A stretch of 64,000 nt of DNA from SIG672 sp045605765 (GTDB lineage: Bacteria; Bacillota; Clostridia; Oscillospirales; CAG-272): the NCBI GenBank assembly GCA_045605765.1, contig JAZUQQ010000057.1, positions 62,001 through 126,000 on the forward strand, given 5' to 3'. Positions within the stretch are counted from its first letter, which is position 1, and every line of letters begins with the position of its first letter. This document shows, in pieces, positions 1 through 8,129 of this stretch. A model generated the notes under the pieces. The model made no database searches and had not been told where the DNA came from. It worked only from the letters and a program-made list of their open reading frames with translations. The position numbers were made by a program, and so were the translations under genes.

Positions 1-290
1 ATCCCTTTTGAGGTCGCTCCGTCTCTTGCGTAGTTAAAGTAACTTTCATCACGAACAAGTCCGTAGTGCTCTACGGTGATATTGGCATACGAGGAAATCC
101 CCGAGTTCGGTGCGCCCGACTCATAGCCGTCAAGCCCATAGCCCGTTGATATCGAATCTCCTAGAACTATCATTGTTTTTACAGTGTTTTTTTCGTCTGT
201 ACTATCGCCGTTTTCTGCATTTTGGGCAAAAATTTGAAGAGAGGAAAGTATCAGTACGAAAATTAAAACGAGTGCTGATATTTTTTTCAT
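1..290 (-). CDS. Secreted SGNH/GDSL-type esterase, 3' part outside the window
   Basis: Reading the minus strand from ATG at 290 gives 96 codons that run off the window edge, so only the N-terminus is present. It starts with a hydrophobic signal peptide (about residues 1-22, Lys-rich start, likely cleavage near FAQ). A short acidic linker follows, then block I of the SGNH fold, VLGDSISTGYG (residues 42-52), in which Ser46 would be the catalytic nucleophile. The family hydrolyses acyl or acetyl esters on lipids or glycans; an exported member in a gut Clostridium often acts on polysaccharide acetyl groups, but the substrate is not visible here. The remaining catalytic blocks (Gly, Asn, Asp-x-x-His) are outside the window. 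Weak RBS. Confidence 0.7.
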   Translation of the reverse strand, partial: MKKISALVLIFVLILSSLQIFAQNAENGDSTDEKNTVKTMIVLGDSISTGYGLDGYESGAPNSGISSYANITVEHYGLVRDESYFNYARDGATSKG

Positions 291-311
291 TATTCTGCGC
301 TTTCTTTAAAA

Positions 312-353
312 ACATTATAAAACGAAGGGATACCTTTATATAGTATCCCTTCG
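312..353 (-). terminator. Intrinsic terminator after the ABC ATPase gene
   Basis: An 11-bp perfect stem (323-333 with 343-353, arm CGAAGGGATAC) is followed on the minus strand by TTTTATAATG. It sits 13 bp past the stop of the ATPase gene and separates it from the SGNH hydrolase gene. Confidence 0.8.
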
Positions 354-365
354 AGCTTTACTTTA

Positions 366-1478
366 TTAGTGGAGAATGCATCTTTCAGTGTCTTTATCGA
401 AGATGTGGATCTTGCCTGCATCGAGAGCAACCTTGATCATATCGCCGCTTCTTGCGGTAGAGGTGGGAGCTACGCGAGCAATAAAGTTGGTCTCCTCTGC
501 ATTGAGGTAGAGGTAAATCTCAGCACCCATAAGCTCGGTAACATCAACCATAGCGTCGATGATGGTATCGGGATGTGCTTCGAGGAATCTCGCCTCGTCG
601 CGGATACACTCGGGACGGATACCCATAATAACTTCCTTACCGATGTAGTCTTTAAGCTCTTCGCTCTCAGCCTTTTCCTTAGGAAGTTTAAGATTGTTCT
701 CACCCCATCTGAGGTAAGTTTCGCCGTTCTTGTTCATAACCATAACCTCGATGAAGTTCATCTGAGGAGTTCCCATAAATCCTGCAACAAACATATTTAC
801 AGGGAAATCGTACAGGTTCTGAGGAGTATCTACCTGCTGAATGATACCATCCTTCATAACAACGATACGGGTTGCCATCGTCATAGCCTCGACCTGGTCG
901 TGGGTAACGTAAACAAAGGTGGTTCCAAGTCTCTTATGAAGCTTTGTAAGCTCAGTTCTCATGGCTGCACGAAGCTTTGCGTCGAGGTTGGAAAGCGGCT
1001 CGTCAAGAAGGAATACCTTCGGGCTACGAACTATCGCACGTCCTAGCGCAACACGCTGCTTCTGACCACCCGAAAGCTGCTTCGGACGTCTGTCAAGAAG
1101 GTGGGTTATATCAAGGATTCTTGCAGCCTCTTCAACCTTACGCTTGATCTCCTCTTTGGGAGTCTTGCGCAGACGGAGACCGAATGCCATATTCTCAAAT
1201 ACTGTCATATGCGGATATAGAGCGTAGTTCTGGAACACCATCGCTATATCTCTGTCCTTAGGCGCGATATCGTTTACGAGTCTGTCTCCGATATAAAGCT
1301 CGCCTTCGGTGATTTCTTCAAGACCTGCGATCATACGAAGAGTGGTGGTTTTTCCGCATCCCGAAGGACCTACGAAAATAAGAAATTCTTTGTCTTTTAC
1401 CTCAAGGGTGAAGTCCGATACCGCGGTTACTCCGCCCGGATACTTTTTGTACAGATGTCTAAACGATATACTTGCCAT
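366..1478 (-). CDS. ugpC: Sugar ABC transporter ATP-binding protein, MalK/UgpC/MsmK type
   Basis: A 370-residue cytoplasmic ATPase that energises sugar (or glycerol-phosphate) import through partner permeases. Walker A GPSGCGKTT is at residues 37-45, the Q-loop Gln at 83, the LSGGQ signature at 135-139, Walker B VFLLDE at 155-160 and the H-loop His at 193. From about residue 240 comes the TOBE/regulatory domain, with GIRPE-type motifs, that marks the MalK subfamily. The length is normal. The start ATG has an AGGAGG RBS. No permease or binding-protein gene lies next to it: it is a single-gene unit with its own promoter and terminator. This fits the shared MsmK-type ATPases that serve several sugar transporters encoded elsewhere; the sharing is inference. 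Confidence 0.92.
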   Translation of the reverse strand: MASISFRHLYKKYPGGVTAVSDFTLEVKDKEFLIFVGPSGCGKTTTLRMIAGLEEITEGELYIGDRLVNDIAPKDRDIAMVFQNYALYPHMTVFENMAFGLRLRKTPKEEIKRKVEEAARILDITHLLDRRPKQLSGGQKQRVALGRAIVRSPKVFLLDEPLSNLDAKLRAAMRTELTKLHKRLGTTFVYVTHDQVEAMTMATRIVVMKDGIIQQVDTPQNLYDFPVNMFVAGFMGTPQMNFIEVMVMNKNGETYLRWGENNLKLPKEKAESEELKDYIGKEVIMGIRPECIRDEARFLEAHPDTIIDAMVDVTELMGAEIYLYLNAEETNFIARVAPTSTARSGDMIKVALDAGKIHIFDKDTERCILH

Positions 1479-1540
1479 TTATATAGCCTCCTGAAAATTC
1501 TAGCCTACACTCACAAAAATGTAAACCTTTTACAGCGTCT

Positions 1541-1569
1541 ATTATACCGCAAAAATATGAATTTTTAAA
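1541..1569 (-). promoter_or_regulatory. Candidate promoter of the ABC ATPase gene
   Basis: On the minus strand a perfect TATAAT (1541-1546) lies 17 bp from TTTAAA (1564-1569, 4 of 6 matches to TTGACA), about 60 bp upstream of the start codon. Confidence 0.55.
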
Positions 1570-1650
1570 GATGTTTATTCTACAAATTTTCGTATCCTAT
1601 TTTGTAGAAATTGCACAACGAAATTCGCCAAATTTCAACTTTTCGTTTTT

Positions 1651-2397
1651 TCAATCCGCCGAGCGTTTTAATAAATTAAAATCGTGCGTTAATATTGCCG
1701 TTTCTTTTTCCGACAAATACCGCCATTTTCCTTCATCCAAATTGTCGTCGAGATCTATTTCGGCAAAGGATACCCTTTTCAGATAGGTCACCTGATTATG
1801 TACCGCCGAGAGCATCAGCTTGATCTGATGGTACTTCCCTTCGGTAAGAGTTATCATTACCATTTTTTCTCCAAGCACTTCAACCTTACACGGTGCGGTA
1901 ATATATCCGCCTATGTCCACTCCGCTTTCCAGTGATTTTCTATCGTACTCAGAAATAGGAAACTTACTTTCTAGATAGTATCTTTTCCGTATATGATGCT
2001 TTGGCGAAAGAAGAAAGTGAGAGAGTTCTCCGTGATCTGTCAGCAGCACGAATCCGTGAGTATTTTTATCAAGTCTGCCGCACGGAAAGAGTCCGATCCT
2101 TTGAAGCTCCTGAGGCAGCAGATCGATTACCGTAATATCTCCGTCCTTGGTTGCCGAGACCACGCCTTCGGGTTTATTCAACATTATATAGGTGTATTTT
2201 CTATACTTTACGGTGTTACCCATAAGGTTGACCGTGTCCTTTTCGGGATCCATCTTAACGGAACAATCCTTTTCTATCTTACCGTTCACCGTTACCTTAC
2301 CGATTCGGCAAAGCTTTCCTGCCTCGCTTCTTGTAACACTGCCCGTTGAAGCGAGAAATTTATCCAGTCTCATCCTCGTGTTCTGTTTTTCGGACAT
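1651..2397 (-). CDS. RsuA/RluB-family rRNA pseudouridine synthase
   Basis: Converts a specific uridine in ribosomal RNA to pseudouridine. An N-terminal S4 RNA-binding domain (about residues 8-55) precedes the catalytic domain. The family motif GRLDKNTHG carries the catalytic Asp (residue 110 from the chosen start), and the second conserved segment is KRYYLE. Length is 248 residues. ATG at 2397 is preferred over an in-frame GTG at 2409 because AAGGTGAG sits 7 nt before the ATG and nothing suitable precedes the GTG. RsuA (16S U516) versus RluB/E/F specificity cannot be told from sequence alone. It is co-directional with, and probably co-transcribed after, the 32-residue peptide gene upstream. 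Confidence 0.88.
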   Translation of the reverse strand: MSEKQNTRMRLDKFLASTGSVTRSEAGKLCRIGKVTVNGKIEKDCSVKMDPEKDTVNLMGNTVKYRKYTYIMLNKPEGVVSATKDGDITVIDLLPQELQRIGLFPCGRLDKNTHGFVLLTDHGELSHFLLSPKHHIRKRYYLESKFPISEYDRKSLESGVDIGGYITAPCKVEVLGEKMVMITLTEGKYHQIKLMLSAVHNQVTYLKRVSFAEIDLDDNLDEGKWRYLSEKETAILTHDFNLLKRSAD

Positions 2398-2470
2398 CTC
2401 TATACTCACCTTCTTCTATTTTTGCGTTTATCGGTTACAATACATTACAAAAACTCAATATTACAAAAAC

Positions 2471-2569
2471 TCATACAAGGGAAAAACATCTCAGCATTAT
2501 AATTGCCGCTATGAAAAAAATTATATACGCAACCGACATGCCACATAAAAAATCTTTAACGTAAGTCAT
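2471..2569 (-). CDS. Small hydrophobic peptide, 32 residues
   Basis: A short ORF: ATG at 2569, TGA at 2471. It has a near-ideal RBS (AAGGAGG, 9 nt spacing) and a good promoter about 50 bp upstream. The peptide has a short polar start (MTYVKDF) and then a continuous hydrophobic stretch of about 20 residues (VAYIIFFIAAIIML) ending RCFSLV, so it would be a single-span membrane peptide. It matches no family I recognise. The RBS and promoter argue that it is translated rather than a leader accident. It precedes the pseudouridine synthase gene by about 73 bp. Alternative: a leader peptide influencing the downstream gene. Confidence 0.55.
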   Translation of the reverse strand: MTYVKDFLCGMSVAYIIFFIAAIIMLRCFSLV

Positions 2570-2618
2570 ACTAAGCTTCCTCCTTATATAGACGATCTTA
2601 GTATTTGCTGTTTATGGT

Positions 2619-2647
2619 ATTTTATCACATAAATTAAGTTTTGTAAA
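2619..2647 (-). promoter_or_regulatory. Promoter for the small peptide and pseudouridine synthase
   Basis: TTTACA (2642-2647), 17 bp, TAAAAT (2619-2624) on the minus strand, just downstream of the terminator of the preceding gene. Confidence 0.6.
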
Positions 2648-2684
2648 GAAAAAACCAAATCTTTTTAACAAAGACTTGGTTTTA
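2645..2684 (-). terminator. Terminator after the TIGR04086-type gene
   Basis: Inverted repeat AAACCAAGTCTTT / AAAGATTTGGTTT followed by a T-run on the minus strand, directly after the stop codon at 2689. Confidence 0.75.
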
Positions 2685-2688
2685 TATT

Positions 2689-3153
2689 TTATCTTCCGAT
2701 TGCTTTTTTTCTCTGTTTAGCAATACTTTTTCTCGAATCTTTGCGTCCGTTTATCCAGAGACCGATAAGCGAAGAAATCACGGTTGCACCAGCAAGCATT
2801 CCTATCTTAAAGCCAATGCCGTACCCTTCCTGAGAAACAGCTTCACCGGCAGGCGAAAAAGCGCCAAGCAAGAGCGAAATTATTATAAGAAGTCCTGAAA
2901 AGATAAGTCCTGTGATAGCACCGCCAAACGCTCCGTCAACCGTTTTGCCCGCAATGAATCCGCACACTAACGCACCGATAAGCAGAGCCATCAGTGCCGC
3001 TACCGGCATAAGCGAGGACGGATCCTCGTTTTTGGCAAGTGCAGTACTCGTCAAAAAAAGAAACAGGATCGCAACTGCGTGACCTATCACGGCAGCGATA
3101 GTTGTTTTTTTGAGCAAAGTAAACATTTTATTGTTTTTTTCTTTTTTATCCAT
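2689..3153 (-). CDS. TIGR04086-type four-helix membrane protein
   Basis: A 154-residue integral membrane protein with four hydrophobic spans (about 15-39, 47-68, 72-97 and 113-135) and a very basic C-terminal tail (KDSRKSIAKQRKKAIGR). Its small-residue-rich helices (GALVCGFIAGKTVDGAFGGAITGLI) resemble the TIGR04086 family, which in Clostridia often sits next to yajC, as here. Function is unknown. A hairpin terminator at 3242-3279 separates it from yajC, so it probably has its own weak promoter (TATGAT at 3185-3190 with TTGTTT 17 bp upstream). Confidence 0.7.
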   Translation of the reverse strand: MDKKEKNNKMFTLLKKTTIAAVIGHAVAILFLFLTSTALAKNEDPSSLMPVAALMALLIGALVCGFIAGKTVDGAFGGAITGLIFSGLLIIISLLLGAFSPAGEAVSQEGYGIGFKIGMLAGATVISSLIGLWINGRKDSRKSIAKQRKKAIGR

Positions 3154-3241
3154 TATACCACCGTCCGAAAAAATTATTTACTTAATCATATTCGGAAATG
3201 AGTAAAAAAACAACCTGAAACTTAAATTAATTTAAGAGCAT

Positions 3242-3279
3242 AAACAAAAATCGTCCGCAAGTATCTGCGAACGACGAAA
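3242..3279 (-). terminator. Terminator after yajC
   Basis: On the minus strand an 8-bp stem (CGTTCGCA / TGCGGACG, one G-T pair) is followed by ATTTTTGTTT, 5 bp past the yajC stop. Confidence 0.65.
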
Positions 3280-3283
3280 AATC

Positions 3284-3709
3284 TTATTTTTTCTTCTTTT
3301 TGCTTTTCTTTTCCGTGTTTTCGGTATTTTCGGGCATATCATACTCGTCCGAAACGGATTCCTCTTTCTTTTCCTCTACGTTTATGGTATAATTTGCAAC
3401 GTTTGCAGGAACATCAACGCATCTCACCGCGCTTTTAAGAATTCTCATTCTGCATCCGTCTCTGCCCGTTTCGATAACACATGTCTCATCCTTGATGCTC
3501 ACTATCTTACCGATGATTCCGCCGATAGTAGTAATCTCGTCCCCGATTTGAAGATTGTTTCTCATATCGTCTATCTGCTTCTGCTGCTTTTTCTGAGGAC
3601 GGACCGCAATAAAGTAGAATATCGCGATAAAAGCGAGCATTACGATAATCATTCCCCAGCCGCCCGTGCTGCCTGCGGCATCTTCAAGTATCAAAAAGAA
3701 ATCATTCAT
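3284..3709 (-). CDS. yajC: Preprotein translocase subunit YajC
   Basis: An accessory subunit of the SecDF-YajC complex that assists Sec-dependent export. It has the standard layout: a short N-terminus, one membrane span (about 19-36, WGMIIVMLAFIAIFYFIAV), the diagnostic RPQKKQQKQ just after the membrane, and then a small cytoplasmic beta domain (LQIGDEITTIGGIIGKIVSI). The C-terminal tail from about residue 110 is acidic, then Lys-rich, and longer than in the shortest family members (141 residues in total). ATG has a CGGAGA RBS. secD and secF are not in the window. Confidence 0.93.
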   Translation of the reverse strand: MNDFFLILEDAAGSTGGWGMIIVMLAFIAIFYFIAVRPQKKQQKQIDDMRNNLQIGDEITTIGGIIGKIVSIKDETCVIETGRDGCRMRILKSAVRCVDVPANVANYTINVEEKKEESVSDEYDMPENTENTEKKSKKKKK

Positions 3710-3795
3710 TGGTTTTCTCCGTTCTTAAATTAAAATATATACAAGTGGCATTATACACCAAAGGTAACAAAATATAGTTAAGGATTTGTTAATTT

Positions 3796-4437
3796 TTATC
3801 TTCTTTTAACTTTCAAATCCAAAAATCTCTTTGGGAGCTTTGAAAGCGCGCTCTTTTTTTCGTTTTTATCAAAATATTCCTCCGCAAGGATTGAGCAGAC
3901 TCCTATATCGCGGTAACCCCCCTTAACGAGAAGCTTTTTTCTATGTATTCCCTCAAAGGTCATACCACACTTCTCCATAACTTTTCTACTCGCAGTATTT
4001 TCAATCATATATCTCGCTTCCATGCGACTAAGTTCAAGGTCACAGAAACCAAAACGAAGAAACGCGCCGAGCGCTTCGGATGCGATGCCCCTGCCCCAAT
4101 AATCGGGAGACAGAACGTATCCCACCTCGGCGCAGTTGTTTTTTTCGTCAACAGAGGCAAATCCGCAGGTACCTATCATCTTACCGTTTTCACGGTATTC
4201 TACGGCAAAATCGAAGAATTCTCCGCTTCTGTAAAGGCAAAGAAGATGATCTATAAGTTTTTTCGTATAATCCTTGTCAGGATGTGCGCTCCACAGAAGA
4301 TATCTGGATACCTCCTCACGCCTTGCATAATCGTACATATCGTCTCTGTCGTAGCGACAAATACGTCTGAGTCGCAGACGGTCAGTTTCTATAACGGTGT
4401 TGTCAGTTTTAAAAAAGCAAGTGTAATTAGTTATCAT
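3796..4437 (-). CDS. GNAT-family N-acetyltransferase, RimJ/RimL-like
   Basis: A 213-residue acetyl-CoA-dependent acetyltransferase. It has the N-terminal ETDRLRLRR opening typical of RimJ/L relatives, and the acetyl-CoA loop region GYVLSPDYWGRGIASEAL with the conserved Arg/Gly pattern. The ENTASRKVMEKCGM segment is also a family hallmark. Substrate is not predictable: ribosomal protein N-termini, small amines or antibiotics are all possible. ATG at 4437 is chosen over a TTG at 4455 because GAGAGGTG sits 8 nt upstream. It is monocistronic with its own promoter. Confidence 0.88.
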   Translation of the reverse strand: MITNYTCFFKTDNTVIETDRLRLRRICRYDRDDMYDYARREEVSRYLLWSAHPDKDYTKKLIDHLLCLYRSGEFFDFAVEYRENGKMIGTCGFASVDEKNNCAEVGYVLSPDYWGRGIASEALGAFLRFGFCDLELSRMEARYMIENTASRKVMEKCGMTFEGIHRKKLLVKGGYRDIGVCSILAEEYFDKNEKKSALSKLPKRFLDLKVKRR

Positions 4438-4477
4438 AACCTTTGCACCTCTCAAAACAGCAGTAGCTTCACTATAT

Positions 4478-4505
4478 ATTATACTTATTTTAGATCACAT
4501 TTCAA
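4478..4505 (-). promoter_or_regulatory. Promoter of the GNAT gene
   Basis: TTGAAA (4500-4505), 16 bp, TATAAT (4478-4483) on the minus strand. Confidence 0.65.
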
Positions 4506-4534
4506 TAAAACCAAAAAAAGTTTATAAAAAATTA

Positions 4535-4563
4535 TTGAAAAAGGAAAAACTATATGGTATTAT
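4535..4563 (+). promoter_or_regulatory. Promoter of the 4.6-6.2 kb membrane protein pair
   Basis: TTGAAA (4535-4540), 17 bp, TATTAT (4558-4563), 76 bp before the first start codon and divergent from the GNAT promoter. Confidence 0.65.
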
Positions 4564-4639
4564 AATAAGGTATGTCAGATTCATCCGAGACGGAATAATC
4601 ACAAGGTGTTCTTAATAAGATTAAACGGTGATTTATTTT

Positions 4640-5164
4640 ATGCAAAAGCGCCTTTACCTATTTTTAAACCTCGATCTTTCGGTCGCGGCAATAATTACGG
4701 GATATATTTTAGGACTTTTTATTCCTTTTCTCTCGGTCAATGCTCGAATAGTTTTCGACGTTCAAACAGTAAGCTCCGCTTTCATATCGGGCGGCGGCTT
4801 CAATGAATTCCTATACACGGCTTGCAAACAGTCAATATATCCGATGCTCATTTTTCTCCTCGGATTTATCCCCTGCTCTTCAATGCCTTGTTCGGGAATA
4901 CTTTTTATGAGAGCAGCTCTAGCCTCATATTCCTCGCTTATCATATTTTCTTCAGGAGCGTCCAACCGTTTATATATTCTTCACGCGCTGTGCAGCATAT
5001 CAATGATTGCGATCTGTTGGGCTCTGTCAAAATGCGCAATCTCCTACGGAAGCGATGAAAGAACAAACAAAAGTTCGCTATTGTACACATTTAAATTTCT
5101 ATTTTTTGTCGGTCTGATTTTTATCATCGTTTTCTGCCGACACATAGCTCTTGCTTTTATATAA
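4640..5164 (+). CDS. Uncharacterised membrane protein (possibly SpoIIM-like)
   Basis: A 174-residue protein with a basic N-terminus, a first span at about 12-33 (LSVAAIITGYILGLFIPFLS), an external stretch, and three or four more hydrophobic segments including YPMLIFLLGFIPCSSMPC and a C-terminal FKFLFFVGLIFIIVF. It contains several Cys. ATG at 4640 is preferred over GTG at 4628 because GGTGA lies 8 nt upstream of it. The topology (early span, external loop, cluster of spans) recalls SpoIIM-type proteins, but I see no diagnostic motif and would not assign it. It lies 33 bp upstream of the YesL-like gene under a shared promoter. Confidence 0.6.
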   Translation: MQKRLYLFLNLDLSVAAIITGYILGLFIPFLSVNARIVFDVQTVSSAFISGGGFNEFLYTACKQSIYPMLIFLLGFIPCSSMPCSGILFMRAALASYSSLIIFSSGASNRLYILHALCSISMIAICWALSKCAISYGSDERTNKSSLLYTFKFLFFVGLIFIIVFCRHIALAFI

Positions 5165-5197
5165 ATTTCACTTATAAAATTAAGGATGTGAACTTAT

Positions 5198-6241
5198 TTG
5201 AAAAAGAAATACCCGAATATGTCGGCAAGCAGTCACAATGATACCGACGATCTTGCACCCAAGAAAAAGAAAAGGAAAAATCTGTTTGATATTCTATACA
5301 ACATGGGAAGTAACAAAGAGATAACCGATGACGATCGTATCTCTCCGAGAAATTTCACCTTCTTCTTCAAGCTGACCTGGCGGAATTTCACACGTCTCTT
5401 TTACGCAAACATTCTTTTTATATTCGCAAATTTTCCTATTATTATAATCGCACTCTTCCTTGCAAAGATATTTCACATCGGTGCGGCAACGCCGTCAAGC
5501 CCACTATTTCTACCTTTGTACGGAGCGTATGAATTTGGAGCGGTATCCCCAGATTTTTCGGTACTTTGGGGAGTTTTCGGAAACATAGCGACTATATACA
5601 TCCCGACAGCACTCTCATGGGTGATACTCGGTATCGGAGTATTCCTGCTCCTTTTCACATTCGGTCCCGTATCAATAGGAATAAGCTATATACTGAGAAA
5701 TATCGTCCGCGGTGAGCCAATATTCTTCATGCGTGATTTCTGGTACGCACTCAAAAAAAATTTGCGCCAAGGTATTTTCGTGGGAATTATCGATCTCTTT
5801 CTCTGCTTTATGCTCGTCTACGACCTCATCTTCTGCTTTGACAACTTCGGCTCATATCTAAACAGCTTTATGCTTTGGGCGACAGTGTTTATGATCCTCA
5901 TTTATTTCGTAATGAGATTCTACATCTACACACTGACTTTAACGTTTGACCTTAAAATCTGGCAGATATTCAAAAATGCGCTTATCTTCGTCTTCCTCGG
6001 TTTCAAGCGCAACATACTTGCGCTGATCGGAATAATTCTTACCGTTTTCCTTAACTTTACGATACTTGGCTTCTATATGCCTATCGGTATCGTGCTCCCT
6101 CTCATAATAACCGTAGGTCTTTGTATGTTTATGGCATCTTATGCCGCTTGGCCGAAGATCAAGGAAATTATGATCGACCCTTACGAACAGACAAGTGCGG
6201 ATGCCGAATCTGACGAGACCTCAAACACCGACGAGTTGTAA
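5198..6241 (+). CDS. YesL-like (DUF624) membrane protein
   Basis: A 347-residue protein with a basic cytoplasmic N-terminus (PKKKKRKN), about six membrane spans, and the DUF624 landmarks: FTFGPVSIGISYILRNIVRGEPIF, then a FW.ALKKN stretch, then a helix beginning QGIFVGIIDLF. YesL-family proteins sit near carbohydrate-uptake and degradation genes in Firmicutes; their molecular role is not established. Translation probably starts at TTG 5198, since AAGGATG lies about 8 nt upstream; the next ATG (5219) has no RBS. The C-terminal tail is acidic (SADAESDETSNTDEL). Confidence 0.75.
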   Translation: MKKKYPNMSASSHNDTDDLAPKKKKRKNLFDILYNMGSNKEITDDDRISPRNFTFFFKLTWRNFTRLFYANILFIFANFPIIIIALFLAKIFHIGAATPSSPLFLPLYGAYEFGAVSPDFSVLWGVFGNIATIYIPTALSWVILGIGVFLLLFTFGPVSIGISYILRNIVRGEPIFFMRDFWYALKKNLRQGIFVGIIDLFLCFMLVYDLIFCFDNFGSYLNSFMLWATVFMILIYFVMRFYIYTLTLTFDLKIWQIFKNALIFVFLGFKRNILALIGIILTVFLNFTILGFYMPIGIVLPLIITVGLCMFMASYAAWPKIKEIMIDPYEQTSADAESDETSNTDEL

Positions 6242-6312
6242 ACGAGCTGTGTCTCAAATATTACAAAAAAGTAAATTCGATGTTTCCCCTCTTTTATTTT
6301 ATAAAATATTAT

Positions 6313-6320
6313 GGTAGAAT
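6313..6320 (+). promoter_or_regulatory. Candidate extended -10 promoter of the trigger-factor-like lipoprotein
   Basis: TGG followed by TAGAAT (6315-6320) fits a TGn extended -10; there is no good -35. A TAAGGAG RBS follows about 36 bp downstream, before ATG at 6372. Confidence 0.35.
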
Positions 6321-6371
6321 TATACAGTTGACTTAGTTTATTATTTGTTTAAATATAAGGAGTAAATCAAA

Positions 6372-8042
6372 ATGAAAAAAATTCTTGCATTCATCCTTTC
6401 GGCAATTATGCTGTTCTCGGTAGTTTCGTGCAGCAGTGCTTACGACAACTACGGCGACTACATCTCGACCGATCTCTCGAAGATCTCCATTGAAAAAGCA
6501 AAGATCCTCGAAAAAGTAGCAGATCAGATCCTCGCGCTTCGTGAGAAGGGACGCGAAGGACTTTGGATAGAGCTTGATGCTAAGGAAGCAATCGCAAAGA
6601 ACGGCGATAAGCTCAACATAGATTTTGATCTTAAATCTTTTAAGGATCCCGACAACAACGATCTGGTACTTTCAGACGAGACCAAAAAGGGTATGAAGTC
6701 AGAGGGCTACGAGCTTGTACTCGGATCCAACTCCTTCGTAGGTGCTTACGAGGTTAAAGATGACGCGGATAACATCCGTAACAATAAGGGATTCGAAGAA
6801 CAGCTCATCGGTGCCGTTGTCAACTCCAACGAGACCGACGACAAGACCAAGGACGATAAGATCGACGTAGTAGTTACCTTCCCCGATGATTACCAGACCA
6901 AAGAGCTCCGCAAGGTTATCGTAACCTTCGAGGTAACCGTAAATTCTATCTCGCGTTCGACCGCTGACCTCACAAACGAGGAGCTTATAGCTTCACTCAC
7001 CTATGCTTTCGTCGATCCCGACGCCAAGGACGAGGATAACACCAATACCGAAGGTGAAGGCAACGACGACGCAGCAACCACCGATGCAGGTGCAGACGAC
7101 AATGCAAGCGAAGGCGGGGAAAACGAAGAGGAAGAGGACAAGGTCAAGTTTGAGGATCTCTTCAAGGACAGCAAGCTTGAGATCGACTTCTCTACCGAGG
7201 ATTTCGGCAAATTCAACACCATTTTTGATATAAAGACCGTATTTGACGCTCTCGACGGAAAGACTCTCTACGAGGAATTTGAAATAGTATTCACCGTTCC
7301 TTCCGCAGAGGATCTCAAAAACGACAAGGACGACGCAGACAAAAACGACAAGTTCGAGCCTTATGCAGGCAGAGCGATCACCGTAAAGTTCACTCTCAGT
7401 AACCTTACCGTTCTTCCCGAGTGGAACGACGCGTACGTTAAGGAGCAGACCAAAGACGAGTACGAAACCGTTGAAGCTTACGAAGATTTCCTCTACGAGG
7501 GCTATACTTATGAAATGGCTTTGACCGCTATAATCGACGGAACCGTAATCAAGAATCTCCCCGAAAAGGAAGTTAAGACCGCTTACAAGAACGCTCTTAA
7601 GAACTCGATAACCAACACCATCCGCACCGAAAAAAACGCAGACAATGGCGTATATTCGAGCAGCAGCGCCAATTATGTTTATTACGAAATAGGAAATCTT
7701 TCTCAGAAAGAGTATGAAACCTACATCACCGACGAGGTTTATGCATCAGCTTCTGAGTACGCGGCTGAGCAGGCAGTTATCGCAGTAAAGACATATCTCG
7801 TTTACGAATATCTCTTCGATGAGCTCGGAATTGAGCTTTCCAACAAAGATTACAAGGCTAAGATCAAGGAAACCTACAGTCCTCTCAAAGATGCTTATAA
7901 GAGTATCGGTATAAACAGTCAGTCCGATTTCGTTGAATATATGTACGGCGGCAAGGACGAGGCTATTAGAACTCTTAAAATAGAAATGCTAAGTGAAAAG
8001 AAAACGGAAGTCATCGCGCTTATTACCGTGGTAGCTGAGTAA
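6372..8042 (+). CDS. Lipoprotein with trigger-factor-like (FKBP insert plus C-terminal chaperone) architecture
   Basis: A 556-residue exported lipoprotein: signal sequence and lipobox VVSC with the lipid Cys at residue 20. The segment around residues 60-200 (VLGSNSFVGAYE, GFEEQLIGA, then PDDY, KELRKVIVTFEVTVNSI) follows the FKBP pattern seen inside trigger factor. A strongly acidic low-complexity linker (about 214-258) follows. A second, more degenerate FKBP-like unit ends in AITVKFTLSNLTVLPEWND, and then comes a helical tail (about 350-556) like the trigger factor C-domain. Inferred role: folding help or prolyl isomerisation for secreted proteins at the outer membrane face. The catalytic FKBP aromatic residues are not obvious, so isomerase activity is doubtful. 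Monocistronic, with a strong terminator. Confidence 0.6.
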   Translation: MKKILAFILSAIMLFSVVSCSSAYDNYGDYISTDLSKISIEKAKILEKVADQILALREKGREGLWIELDAKEAIAKNGDKLNIDFDLKSFKDPDNNDLVLSDETKKGMKSEGYELVLGSNSFVGAYEVKDDADNIRNNKGFEEQLIGAVVNSNETDDKTKDDKIDVVVTFPDDYQTKELRKVIVTFEVTVNSISRSTADLTNEELIASLTYAFVDPDAKDEDNTNTEGEGNDDAATTDAGADDNASEGGENEEEEDKVKFEDLFKDSKLEIDFSTEDFGKFNTIFDIKTVFDALDGKTLYEEFEIVFTVPSAEDLKNDKDDADKNDKFEPYAGRAITVKFTLSNLTVLPEWNDAYVKEQTKDEYETVEAYEDFLYEGYTYEMALTAIIDGTVIKNLPEKEVKTAYKNALKNSITNTIRTEKNADNGVYSSSSANYVYYEIGNLSQKEYETYITDEVYASASEYAAEQAVIAVKTYLVYEYLFDELGIELSNKDYKAKIKETYSPLKDAYKSIGINSQSDFVEYMYGGKDEAIRTLKIEMLSEKKTEVIALITVVAE

Positions 8043-8052
8043 AAATAAACGA

Positions 8053-8086
8053 ATAAAACCCGAGTTTTTCTCGGGTTTTATTTTTG
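8053..8086 (+). terminator. Terminator of the trigger-factor-like lipoprotein gene
   Basis: AAAACCCGAG (8055-8064) pairs with CTCGGGTTTT (8070-8079), followed by ATTTTTG. Confidence 0.9.
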
Positions 8087-8129
8087 TACACACATATATA
8101 TCCTGAATAGCGCTGTGAGTAACTTAATA

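Noticed and set aside
6328..6356. TTGACT-17-AAATAT as the promoter of the 6.4 kb lipoprotein
   Set aside because: Transcription would start after the RBS at 6356-6362, leaving the mRNA without it.
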